55,336 bases of DNA, taken from contig PYST01000267.1 of NCBI GenBank assembly GCA_003049485.1, forward strand, positions 1 through 55,336, written 5' to 3'. Position 1 is the first letter of the stretch. Each line of letters begins with the position of its first letter. This DNA is from Ophioceras dolichostomum. Its lineage: Eukaryota > Ascomycota > Sordariomycetes > Magnaporthales > Ophioceraceae. Under the pieces are notes generated by a model. That model made no database searches and was not told the origin of the DNA. It saw only the letters and a program-made list of their open reading frames with translations. Of this stretch, positions 1 to 10,853 are shown one piece after another. A program made the position numbers and the translations under genes.

Positions 1-100
1 TCTGGACCGCTGTCCTCGCTTGCTCGTATTCTTCCTTCTTGATCTTGTATCTGAAGAGCTCTCCTTGTTCTAGCGTCGTCGCCACACTGCGAACACGAAG

Positions 101-3100
101 ATGACAGCCTACCGAGAAGCAATTAAGCCTCCCAAGAACCTGAAGGCCGTATCATCGTGGATCGACAGCTGGGAGAAGGCTATGGCAGACCTTATCGCTC
201 TCAAGATCCCAATGGGTACCGACCCGACGATGTGGATGTACGACGTAGAACGAGCAATCGGGAAGGTCTCAGGACTGGAGCATTTCCTGAGCACCTTCCG
301 GTCGATAAAGAGAGCAAGCATCAAGGACAAGACCCTCGAGTACCGAGAACTAGCTACGCAGCTTCGAGACGAGATTGCAGTTAGAGGAGCTACGGAGCCT
401 AAGAAGAACATTCGAGGAGCGTTCTACACGCAAGAAGCTGAGAGCAACGACAACACTGATGCAGATTCGAACGACGAGCAAAGAGACCGCTCGACCCAAG
501 CACGAGGCTCAACAAGAGGAAGAGCACGAAGCAGAGGAAGAGGAAGAGGAAACCAGATCGCCGACCAATCATCAAGCAGGAAGAGAGACAGATCCAACAC
601 CCACGCGAACGCGTGCAGAGCGTGTGACGCACCCGGACATACCATGGAGGGGTGCTGGATTTTACGACGAGACCTAGCACCCAAGGATTGGGAGCTGTCA
701 AGATCACATAAATCACTTGTGGAGCTCAGAATGGCAACGGACTCGAATCTCAAGGAAGAGGTGGAACGTATCCGGAAGACGATGGACAAGAGTGATGATT
801 GACTTGGGCGAGAGGTTGGGAAGGCATCAAAGCCTCCGAGGGTACAAGGGGTGTTCAGTACTTGCCAAAACTATCCACTTAAGAACTCAACACTCCTAGA
901 CTCGGGGACCTCACTTCATATCTTCAATGCTCTTAGCAGATTCAGAGACTACATACGCGCAGACGAAGGAGACTTTGTTCAAGTCGGTGACGGCACTATG
1001 ACCGTCAACGGCTACGGCACTGTCGACGTAGTCCTGAAAGGAGAAAAGGGACCAGAGATCCTCACCTTACACCACGCGGCGTTTATCAACGATTTTGCCA
1101 CCAACCTCGTATCCCTAATCAAACTCAACAAGCAGGGCATCTACCTCGACAATACCCCAAGCGGAACTCAACTGGTTTACGCCAACAAGGTCAGACTTGG
1201 AACAGTCAACATCAAGCACGGTCAATACATCCTTGAATACGTCCGACCAGAAATAACCACACAACAACTCGCTTCCTTCCATACGTATCGCAGAGAAAAG
1301 ATAGCCGAGAAAATCACGAAGGTTCGATCCCGAGCCAAGCATCAATCTAAGGCCACGACCAACCGGTGGCACCGCCGCCTTGGACACCCAGGACCCGAGG
1401 TCCTGGCCCACCTGACGACCTCTGTCAAAGGCGTCCGCATTGGTGGGAAAGACGAGGAAGACCCCATGTACTTGAGGCCATCCATGACCGACTGCGAAGC
1501 GTGCGGCCGAGGCAAAATGAAAAGGCAAGTCAGCAGAATCCCAAAGGAGTACGCACCACGCCCAGGATACCGCCTAGCGGTCGATACTTTCGCTATGCCA
1601 GACGGAAACCGACACGATGCGGTGGCAGCTCTTTATATAACCGACTGATACAGCGGCATGGTCTGGGACTACTACCTTGTCAACCGCACACACGAATCCC
1701 TTATCGAGACGTTCGACAACTTCTTCAATATGCTCGACTATCAATACCAAATAAAACCCAACATCCTCGAGTGCGACGGAGAGTTTACGAAAAGCCACGA
1801 GCTGAAAGACTACCTCGAGAACACGCGCCACCTCATTCTTGATACCTCTGCGCCCTACACTCAAGCACAGAACGGACTTGGCGAGAGGTCCGGGGGTGTA
1901 GTAATCCAGAAAGCACGCGTGATTTTTATCGAAACTCGATTCCCCAAGGACCTAGCGATAGACGTGTCTATGCTCGCGACCTACCTGAACAATCGATCGC
2001 CGACCTGGAGGTTTAACTGGACGACACCGTACGAGCGATTCTTCGGCTACCTAGCCTGCCGCGATGGAGTCCAAGCTCTAGGAAACTGGAAGCCAGACCT
2101 GTCACACCTCAGGGTACCAGGGTGCAAGGCATTTGCCCTAACCAGAGACCGGATGAGAGGAATACAGCGTTCTGAGAAGCTCGACCCTACAGCTTTCGTG
2201 GGCTTCCTTGTGGGATACGATTCATCAAACATCTTCAAGATCTGGAACCCCGTGACTGGGGAAGTCATCAAAACAAGAGACGTGGTCTTCAACGAGAAGG
2301 AGGCTTATGATGGGGACCTAGAGGCGCTGAAGAAAGCAGTAGCCATTCCCCGCACGATACAAGAAATCTCTAACCTTCTCCAAAGCATCAAGCTTCAAGG
2401 AGATTATCAATCATCAGCTTCCACAGGGCACACCGAAGAAGCAGACACCACACCGGTGCAAGAAAGCAATGACTATCCGGGGCTCTATACGAGCGCACGG
2501 TTTGAGTTGGTTGTGAGGGATGGGGAACAGCAGCCCCTGCAGAGCAATGAGCCTGCTACGGACATGGGACCATCAGGGAGAGACGAGACTACCACGGCTG
2601 ATAGAGCAGACCGAGGATGTCAGTCGGACCCTGAAGGTATCGTAAGAAACGATGACGCCTCACCCGGGACTGATCACCCCGTAGACGTGAGCTGCCGCGC
2701 TATGTTTCCGTACCCGTCACCGGAGAATACACCTCCGGGCACACCACCAGAACCGCCAGCCGCTTTCTGCGCGCTGCCCATGCTAGGACGGATGCCGGGA
2801 GGACATCAAAGCCAGGTGCCCACCGAGCAGCCCGCCTATGCTCCATTACAAACAGTACCATGGCAGGCAGCTTTCGTTGCAGGAAGACAAGTCACAACAG
2901 TGGGAACAATAAACGGAAAGGCAGTAAGTAAAGGCGATGTCCAAAAGATAAAACTAACGGGGAAATCCCCAAGTGGTTCAGAGCCTTGGAAGAAACTGTC
3001 ACCTGCAGAACTCAAAAGGAAGCTGGACAGGAACTGGCTATTCAGACGACACCTGCCACCGCCACCAGACACGCACGCGCAGGCAATGGAGCACCCGCTT

Positions 3101-4684
3101 AAATGCCTCTGGGCTGCGGCCGAACAAAACCATTTAGCCATCCACAAGAAGACCGGGACATGGACCGAGTGTGAGCGTCAAGCTGCCGGGACATCCCAGG
3201 TATTGGACTGTCGCTGGGTTTACGTATACAAGTTCGACAAGCACGGGCGATTTATCAAGTGCAAGGCCAGACTCGTGGTTCGAGGTGACCAGCAAGCCTA
3301 CGCAGATAACGAGGAGACGTAAGCGTCAACATTGGCAGCAAGATCGTTCCGCACGTTCATGGCGATTGCGGCGAACTACGATCTCGACGTCCTGCAGTAC
3401 GATGCAGTAAATGCGTTCTGCAACGCCAAGCTTCCGTCGAACGTGTACATGCGAGGACCCCCAGGGTATAGAGACCGGGGGTGGATCGTCAAGCTGAACC
3501 GAGCCCTGTACGGCTTACGAGTTTCGCCACTACTCTGGCAAAAGGAGTTTACCACGACCTTGTGCCTCCTGGGCTTCGAGCCAGTCCCTGAAGAGCCATG
3601 CTTTGTTACCAACAAGGAAGGGATTTTGATCTTCTTCTACGTGGATGACATTGCTGTGGCATTCCCCAGAGGCCTAAAGAGCAGAGCCTTGGAAGTAATG
3701 AAGCAGATGGCAGCCAAGTATGAGCTGACAGGAGGAGAAGAGCTCCAGTGGTTCCTCGGAATCCAGATCATTAGAGATCGGAAACAAAAACTTATTTGGC
3801 TAAGCCAACGAAGCTACATCGAGAAGATTTCCAAGTTGTCAACCACAAGCAAGAGGTCAAGCTCACCATTTCCCAAAACACCGATGATCCAGTCAGAACT
3901 CCTGCCGTCAACCGAGGTGGCAACTCCATCAGAACGCCAACAATACCAGCGCAAAATCGGGTCAATACTTTACGCAGCAATCATCACTCGACCAGACACT
4001 GCGTTTGCTGTTTCCAGGCTAGCCAGATTTAACAGCAACCCTTCAACCCAACATCGAGACGCAGCAAATCGGGTCATCGACTACCTGATGGCAACAAAGA
4101 ACTACGCCCTGCGGCTGGGAGGAGAAGACGACATGATAGTCTACAGCGACGCATCCTTCGCAGACAATACGATCGACCGAAAGAGCTCCCAGGCCTATGT
4201 CATCAAGCTGTACGGAGGCCTGGTTGCGTGGCGGGCCAACAAGCAAGACACAGTGACTACCTCTACAACAGAGGCGGAGCTACTGGCTCTTGCTCAAGCA
4301 GCCAAAGAAGGAGAGTTCATGGCAAGACTCTTGAAGGCTCTTAAGGTCGACATCACCCTCCCGGTGATAATCAGATGCGACAACAAGCAAACCATTGGAC
4401 TGGTGACGAAGGAGTCCCAGAAGTTGAGTACACGACTAAGGCATGTGGATATACACAACCACTGGATGCGACAGGAATACGCACGGAACAAGATCACGGT
4501 GGAATACACCCCCTCTGGAGAGATGATAGCCGACGGCCTTACCAAGGCACTTCCATCAGGCAACTTTGAGAACTTCAGAGGCCAGCTGGGTTTGGAAGAT
4601 ATTACCAACCGGCTTGACCAGCAAGAGTCAAAGGAGATCACTCCAGAAGACTTGATAGCCCTGGAAGGTCAGTTGTTGGGATAG
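101..4684 (+). pseudogene. copia gag-pol polyprotein with three in-frame stops
   Basis: Gag, protease, integrase and RT/RNase H all lie in one frame, so this was a single gag-pol ORF. It is interrupted by TGA at 800-802, TGA at 1646-1648 and TAA at 3320-3322. Visible in order: a gag capsid-like segment; a CCHC zinc knuckle (CX2CX4HX4C) near 620-660; the protease DSG near 900; the GAG-pre-integrase HRRLGHPG and a CX2C near 1370-1510; an integrase core with an Asp in RLAVDTF, a second Asp in LECDGEF and the E of NGLGER; the RT active site YVDD near 3640; and RNase H, with SDAS near 4150 and TTEAELLAL near 4270. The start at 101 is the first ATG and opens the gag-like segment. With the stops in place only truncated parts can be made from this copy. 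It could be mobilised only in trans, or the first stop could be a gag/pol readthrough site, which I cannot tell. Confidence 0.9.
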
Positions 4685-4734
4685 AGAGGTGCCTGGTCCA
4701 GAGACCACCTGAATGGGTGGCCTCTGCGGGGGTG

Positions 4735-4973
4735 TGTCAGATAGACACCTAAGGCATAAACGTTAGGAATCAGGCACTCAATAAGGTGGTGCGATGACAC
4801 CCCACCAGCTAGCGGTCTGTGCAGAAGAGTCCAGTCAAGAAAAAGACTTGGACACAACTTTTGGTACAACAGAGATCGAAAAAGGAAGGACAACAGAACA
4901 ATCAATGAATTAACCGCAATCATCCATCAGCAATAATATCTCCCAATTGCATCAGGTGCCCGTCTGTCTGACA
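4735..4973 (+). repeat. 3' LTR of the copia element
   Basis: The stretch begins TGTCAG and ends CTGACA, a 6-bp perfect inverted repeat with the TG...CA ends expected of LTRs, and starts about 50 bp after the RNase H stop. A short G-rich run just before it (about 4726-4734) is in the position of the polypurine tract. At 239 bp it fits short fungal copia LTRs. The five bases after it (TAGTG, 4974-4978) would be the right target-site copy; the left copy is outside the window, so this cannot be tested here. Confidence 0.75.
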
Positions 4974-5240
4974 TAGTGCAACCCAGCCCCGGCAGTCCCG
5001 TCCACCCACCGACAACCCGATTCGGCAGGCCGTCCTTAAGGAGGCAAAACTTTCACAGCTGATGCATCCGCCTCATAGCGGTGGCGTGTGGAAGGCCCTC
5101 GAAAGTCCGCGGGAGCGGTCAGCAATAAAATATAGCCTCCATCACGGTCAACGTCCCGCGCGATCCGTCGTAAGCCCCGAGGTGACCTCACCCTACCCAG
5201 TTTAGGTCGCCACGAAGTTAACCCCGCAGGTTTCTCCACC

Positions 5241-6174
5241 TCACAGCGTTACTAGACCGGTGGTGAGAAGGGCTAGAAGCGAGGCTGAAACGCCGAAAGC
5301 CTGGATGCCAGATGCGGCGGCCTTGACGGGAGAACCGTTCTGAGTGCTGCCTGAGGCAGCTGTGCCAGCTGCGCCGGCTGTGCAGCCAGTTGAGAAAAGA
5401 AAACATGTCAGTAAAAACATTACAAAATCTTCACACATCATTCGCTCAATCTCGAGTAGGGGGTCGGGGATCAGATCAGCCCAGCCTACATTTCTCCGAC
5501 TGGCAAAAGCTCATGAGGGTCGAGTTGCCCATCATGGTCTTGAGCTTCCCCTCGGCCTTGGCGGCCTTGGCCCTGAACTTCTCGATCTTGGTCGAGTTGC
5601 TGCCGAACTTGTCGGCCAGGAAGGTGGCGTTGTTGGCGTGGGCGACCTCCCTCTGCAGCTTGCTCATGACGCGGCACGACGCCTTGTCCTCGAGCACGGA
5701 GCAGAACTGGGTCAGGGTTGAGTTGCTCTGGAGCTCCACCATCTTGGCCCTCCCTGCCTCGGCTTTCTTCTTGAGGGCGTCCGCCTTGGTCGCGTTGTTC
5801 TTGGTCTTGGCGTCCAGGGCGGTCTGGTTGCCGACCAGCGCCATCAGCTTCTGCCGCCCGACCATCTCGGCGCAGTCGCGCGCCTCCTTGGTCTTGGCTG
5901 CGATCTTGGTGCACTCGCCCATGAGGGTCGAGTTGGACTGGAGGGACTGCAGCGTCGCCTTCCCCTTCTCGGCCTTGTCCTTGATCTCCTGCGCCTTGGT
6001 CGCGTTGTTCTTGGTCACCTCGTTCAGGAGCGTCCCGTTGCCCGCGATCTTCTCGAGACGCTCCAGCTTGAACATCTCCCGGCACTGCGAGGCCGTCGAG
6101 TTCTTGCCGCCGTGGTGGTCTTTGGCGATCGCGGTGCCGGCGGCGGCGAGGAGAAGGACGCTGAGGAACTTCAT
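5241..6174 (-). CDS. GPI-anchored secreted protein with three sequon-rich repeats
   Basis: Two exons, 6174-5490 and 5377-5241, joined across a 112-bp intron (donor GTAGGC, branch-like TACTGAC, acceptor CACAG), give 273 residues. Without the splice the first exon stops after CRLG. The N-terminus MKFLSVLLLAAAGTAIA is a signal peptide. The C-terminus has a Ser/Gly/Ala-rich linker and a final hydrophobic run (SLLALLTTGLVTL), as in GPI-anchor signals. Between them three related modules of about 70-75 residues each carry N(N/S)(A/S)TK, an Ala/Lys-rich helix, a second sequon (NSTL) and a cysteine a few residues later. Many Asn sequons point to heavy N-glycosylation at the cell surface. I do not recognise a named family. 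The next feature downstream is the retroelement, 270 bp away. Confidence 0.8.
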
Positions 6175-8905
6175 TTTGTTTTGTCCTTTTTGTGGGAAAG
6201 AAAAAGAAGACGGCCCGGTGACACAGGGATTCCGCGGGGAAATGGAATTGAGGTGGAGAGAAATAGAAGGGGTTTGCTATTACGGTAGACGGGCCGGCCG
6301 TTCAATATCTTCCACCTGGGATTGGAGCGGTTGGTGAAGGGTCTGGCAGAGTGCTGAGGGACAGTTGGAGACAGACAGCATCTCTAACATGTTAACGAGC
6401 GAGTGGGCGACGGATCATATATGCAGGGGCGCCTGCCCACTTGCATGCAGGTAGTATGCCGCCCAGCCGGGAGCCATCGGGAGACGGCATCTTCCCATCC
6501 ACCCAGTCATGATTCTCCACAAATGGTTCGAATGGATGTTTCATTCCGCGAAGGGATCTTCAGCAGCCAGGCAGAGTCCCCCCGCCCACTTGTGATGTGC
6601 TGGTTACCTAGGTAGGTAGGTAGGTAATGCCCGGGCTAGCTGCTCGTCGAGCGGCGGCTAACACTGTTGGGAAGTGGCTGAGGTGCAAAAACGCGCAACC
6701 CCCCAAATACCGTCTCGTTCAAGGAGAATCCAAATAACGAAGCCACGGTAGGTGATGCAGCTGCGACAGCGCCATTGATCGGACGGCAGGGGGCCTTTGT
6801 CGATGCGACAGTGCGCTAGCAGTGACTGCCAGCGAGAAAGCGAGAGAATTTGACGAAATCCAGGACGGGTGGACGCGCAACAGATCAGGCGAGCCAGGCA
6901 TTGGTGCAGTTCCGTGCGTTTCATCATGCCAAGACATCAAGTCCGCAAGAGGCTCAAAAATATCGGAAGGCTTAGGGGTCCACTCGGTACAGGGACGATC
7001 CCGAATCCTTGGGCGAATCATCTGCCGCGGCTTGGCGGATTCCAGGGGCGGGGTCGCAAACTCCACCCCCTGTAACCTTCCCCAGGTCCGCTTTCCCAGG
7101 ACACTCAGACACTTCGTGGACAGAGTGCTTGATCAACATGCTCGTTCTTTTCTGTTCCACTTCCACCGGTTTATGTTCTCTTTCGTTCACGTCTGACTTG
7201 TAAGGAGTCGGAATGTGAGGGTGATCGACCGGCCCAGCTGTAGTAGACACAAGAAGCCGCTTTTCGTTAGTGAGTCAAGACGCGCTTCGAGGCCGTGTCA
7301 CCCAGCTCATCTGTATTGTATCATCATTTCACTCCCTTTGTTTCGATCTTGAGCTAGTTAGTATAGGGCGGGATATTTTTGACTACATACCCACTATAGC
7401 ACGTGGTGCGGAGATGTTTCTGTGTACCGCAGTATAACATCAATATCTTCCAATTCGTTATTAGTCGGGATTTTTTCTTTCTTTTCCCCATCCTCCCGAG
7501 TTGTGCCCGAAACCTGGTGTCCGATCAAGTAGACCAGGGATCCCCCCGTTCTCAGTTAAGATATGGAACAAACACTAACACCATAGTCGAACCCGCTCGT
7601 CTCAAAACAAGCTCAGTGGCGCGAGAAATTATCTGTCCTCACCCACTTGTGCACATCGGCTCAGGTTCCAACATCCAGGAATTGGAATAGCCGTTACCTT
7701 TCACCAAAGCCCAGACTACTCAGCCACCAGGGGCGTCCTCACAGTTTACAACCGACGTCTCCTGAAAGGAAGCTGTAACCTACCTTAGGTATACAATAAG
7801 TACGAGCTCTTATGTCCGAGCCGAGCTTAAGTGATTAGAACCGCCACTGTCTTTGTTTCTCTCCTATTCAGGGCCCTTACTTGTTCCTTCCCATCCCCAG
7901 CCTCGCCCCGTACCAATAACCGCCTGGATGAAACGGCGATCACGGCGAGGACACGGATTTGGGTTCTTAGAACCGACGTCCGCCGAGCCTCGAGGCAACG
8001 ACCCCCGGCCATAATCTGGAGAAGAACTCGAGATCGCTTCAGCATGTGGCATGCCTCCCGTCTTCACAGAATGAGGCTTCCCGTGGCGGGAGTCATGAAT
8101 CGCACCCACGAGCGCACAACGGACAAGAGACCAGTGGCCCGTTCCTTATTCGCCTTGACTCACTCACATGTGAACTATGGTTCGAAAGCAGGTAAGTAAT
8201 TCCTATGGTGGAAGCAAGTCAAAAACCCTGCCCATCAACTTATCCTGACCTGGCAATGACGTTCATCAGCTCCCGCTATCCATCCCATATCTACAATGCC
8301 CACAGCATGGCATAGAAATCACACGATGCCAAGAGCAGTCACAGATGACCGGATTCCAGAAAAAAAAAGGTGGCCGGAAGGCGCCTGACCCTTTCTGGCA
8401 TCAACAAAGGATCCGATATCTGAAGCATCGTGGCCCACATCACCAAACGCCATGTCAAAACAACGGACCACACCCATGTCCCAGGAAAAAGCGCTGCCAC
8501 ACCAGACTTGAGGACGAAGAGAGACGCCATCCGGACGACCTTGCAAACGTAAACGTACCGGATAGAATGGACAACACGAAACGAGGAAAGAATAGTGGTA
8601 TGCAATCGATAGAAATACTCGATGCCAAAGATTTCAGACGCTGTCAGGTATGTATGCGTCTGACGGCGTAGCGTGAAAGATGATCCCGTTGCACGACAAC
8701 AAGGGGAAGCAAAAACAGAATCCAAAATAAGGGGTATATCCAACGAACGCTAGAAGAGAATTACGAAGTAAGAGAAAAGAAAGACAATGACGTGGAGATA
8801 GAAACAAACAATAACCGAGGATAAAAGAGAGAGACCAAGCCAAGAGAACAAGGTAAGTCCCCCCAAACAGTGCACCCCACTCATCCAAGCGTCGACCTCA
8901 TCGTC
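6175..8905. other. intergenic, no gene recognised
   Basis: About 2.7 kb between the start of the GPI-protein gene and the stop of the phosphatase-like gene. Open frames here are short, have no family-like motif and no plausible splice partner. A (TAGG)n run sits at about 6605-6626. The left few hundred bases must hold the promoter of the GPI-protein gene. Confidence 0.6.
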
Positions 8906-10853
8906 TCAAACACTCTCCCTAGGCTTAACAGGTGTCGCAGAAAACACGCTGCCAGCATCATCATCAATCTGCCTCAGCCTAGGCTCCTCCACCTCGCCTC
9001 CCTCAACAGCCGTCTCCTTGAGCGTGGCATCCATGCTAGAAGTTGCTACAACCGATGCCCCCGCACCAGATCGAGCTGCGGCCCCTGAGTTAGTGGTATC
9101 ACCACCACCACCACCACGCAGCTCCCAGCTCCCATGCCTCTCGTGGCGTGCGCCTCCCCGAGCATACGCAACATCAGGGTCAGCCTCCTTCTTCTCTGCG
9201 CCCTTGAACCCGCCGACGACGCCGCCGCTAAAGAAGCTGCTGCCCGTGCTCTCGCGCTGCTGCCCTGCATCCTCCGGGAGCCGCCGGCTCGCGAAGCGCA
9301 CGCCGCCGAGGACGACGGCGAGAACCATGCCCAGTGCGACGGCGCATATGGCAGCGACGGCGCCGATGGCGCCCGCGACGCCGGGGCTCAGCGAGGACCC
9401 ATGCGAGGTGAGGTCCGAGGCCGAGCCTGACGATCCGCCACCGCCACTCCCACCAGACGAGCCGGCCGACTGACTAGCGGCGCAGAACACTGTGGTGCTG
9501 TTGCAGGTGTAGCACCAGTCGTCGAACGAGTCGAACGCGACGGCATCCATGCTGCGCAGGAAGTCCTCGAGGCGCATGTGCGTCTGCTGGTTTCCGTTGC
9601 CGAACAGCGGGTGCTCGGCCATGGGCGACGAGGCGTTGGCGCTCGGGCGGTACAGGAAGCGCACCCACATGTCGGACCAGCGCGGGAAGCTGGCGGTGGT
9701 GCTGTTCGCATCCACGGTAAAAGTCTCGAACACCATGGACGCGCCGTGGCGCGGGAGCGCGTCGAACGTCTGCCGCGTGTTGCCATTGATGAGGCCGCTG
9801 AGGGCGAAGAAGGCGAGGAACGGCTGGTGCGCGCCGAACATGAGGCTCAGCTTCGCCTGGGACCCCCCCGACCAGAGGTTGTCGCGCATCAGGGACACGA
9901 TCTTCCCCGCCAGCATCCTGCCGGAGACGGCGCGGATCTTGTCGTTGCTGGCGCGGCCGGATATGGAGAGGTCAGCGTTCAGGTTCTGCTGCTGCACGTT
10001 GGCGAGTCGGGCGAGCTCGTCGATCTCCCGCTGAGAGAGCCGGTTCAGGGGGCTGGGCTCGTGGGTGTAGTTGAACAGCGCGAAGTCGTAGAGCTTGTAG
10101 GCGTTCGTAAACGTGACCTCCTGCCGACGGAAGCCCGCGGGCCAGAAGAATTTGTAGTACAGCGAGGAGAAGAACGCCTCGGTCTGGTTGGTCAGCAGCT
10201 GCGCCGTCGCACTCTGCGCGAAGGCGTCAGCCGACGCGAGGTACTGGGCACAATCGGCCTGGCCTTGGATCCTAGAGACAATTGTCAGATCATCACTCCC
10301 ACCAGCCTGGCAGATTACCTTGGCTTACTTACCATGTGGACGAAGGGTCCAGACTAGAAAGTGTCTGGATCTTAGGATACTGGTAGCCGTCGAGCGGGTA
10401 ATTGACCACAGTCCCATCGGCGAGCTCGGCCGCATCCATGCCCCCCGAGAAGCTCGACATGGTCTGGTTCCTCGCAGGGTAGAGACCCTGCATGAACGCC
10501 ATGGCGCTGGGGCCCATGTAAGCATCCGTGTTGGTGAGGACATTGATCTGTGTGTTATCAATCCCGTTGGGCTCCAAGCCTTGGATGTTGGCGGATGTAG
10601 TGATCCCATTCAGACTGGCAGGGAAGCTGATGTTCGGCAGCAAATAGCGAGCGCGGAACATCTCGCCCTGGGCGAACATCTGCTGGGCGCCCAGTGGCGT
10701 CAAGGCCGGGTTCCGGTAGGTCTGCAGAGGCAGGCGCTCGCCATGGTAGATGAAGGCAACCGAGTTCCAGACTCTCTCGTTCGTAGCCTGGCCCGAGACG
10801 CCTGTGGCGAGGAGAGAGGCAACGCCAAACGACAGAGACAGAGCTGCTGCCAT
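8906..10853 (-). CDS. membrane-anchored histidine acid phosphatase-like protein, probably inactive
   Basis: Exons 10853-10333 and 10271-8906 join across a 61-bp intron (donor GTAAGT, acceptor CTCTAG) to give 628 residues. The N-terminus is a signal peptide. The lumenal/extracellular part follows the histidine acid phosphatase (branch 2) fold pattern, with several Asn sequons. The phosphohistidine motif RHGxRxP reads YHGERLP at residues 36-42, so the first Arg is gone while the His is kept. The late HD motif reads HQ in FGAHQPF near residue 320, so the proton-donor Asp is gone. A Ser/Gly linker leads to one membrane segment at about 469-500 (VAGAIGAVAAICAVALGMVL), followed by a basic stop (RFASRR) and a roughly 125-residue low-complexity tail. 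From established family knowledge both lost residues matter for catalysis, so I infer a binding or sensing role rather than hydrolysis. Confidence 0.85.

Larger units (their letters stand above)
1..4973 (+). mobile_element. Ty1/copia LTR retrotransposon, 5' end off the window
   Basis: Domain order is gag, aspartic protease, integrase, reverse transcriptase, RNase H, which is the copia order (integrase before RT). The internal region runs from the left edge to about 4734 and is followed by a 239-bp 3' LTR. No sequence in positions 1-100 resembles that LTR and no tRNA primer-binding site is visible there, so the 5' LTR and the left target-site copy must lie upstream of the window. The coding frame is nearly intact, with three isolated stops and no large indel, so the copy is fairly young and not heavily hit by repeat-induced point mutation. 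Confidence 0.95.

Noticed and set aside
1321..1331. GGTTCGATCCC, like a tRNA B box
   Set aside because: It lies in the copia reading frame and no A box or cloverleaf can be drawn around it.
5390..6337. Long plus-strand frame of about 315 codons
   Set aside because: Antisense of the GPI-protein exon; its residues are a shadow of the Lys/Ala-rich repeat on the other strand.
9578..10357. Plus-strand frame of about 259 codons
   Set aside because: Antisense of the phosphatase-like gene; charged, motif-free shadow composition.
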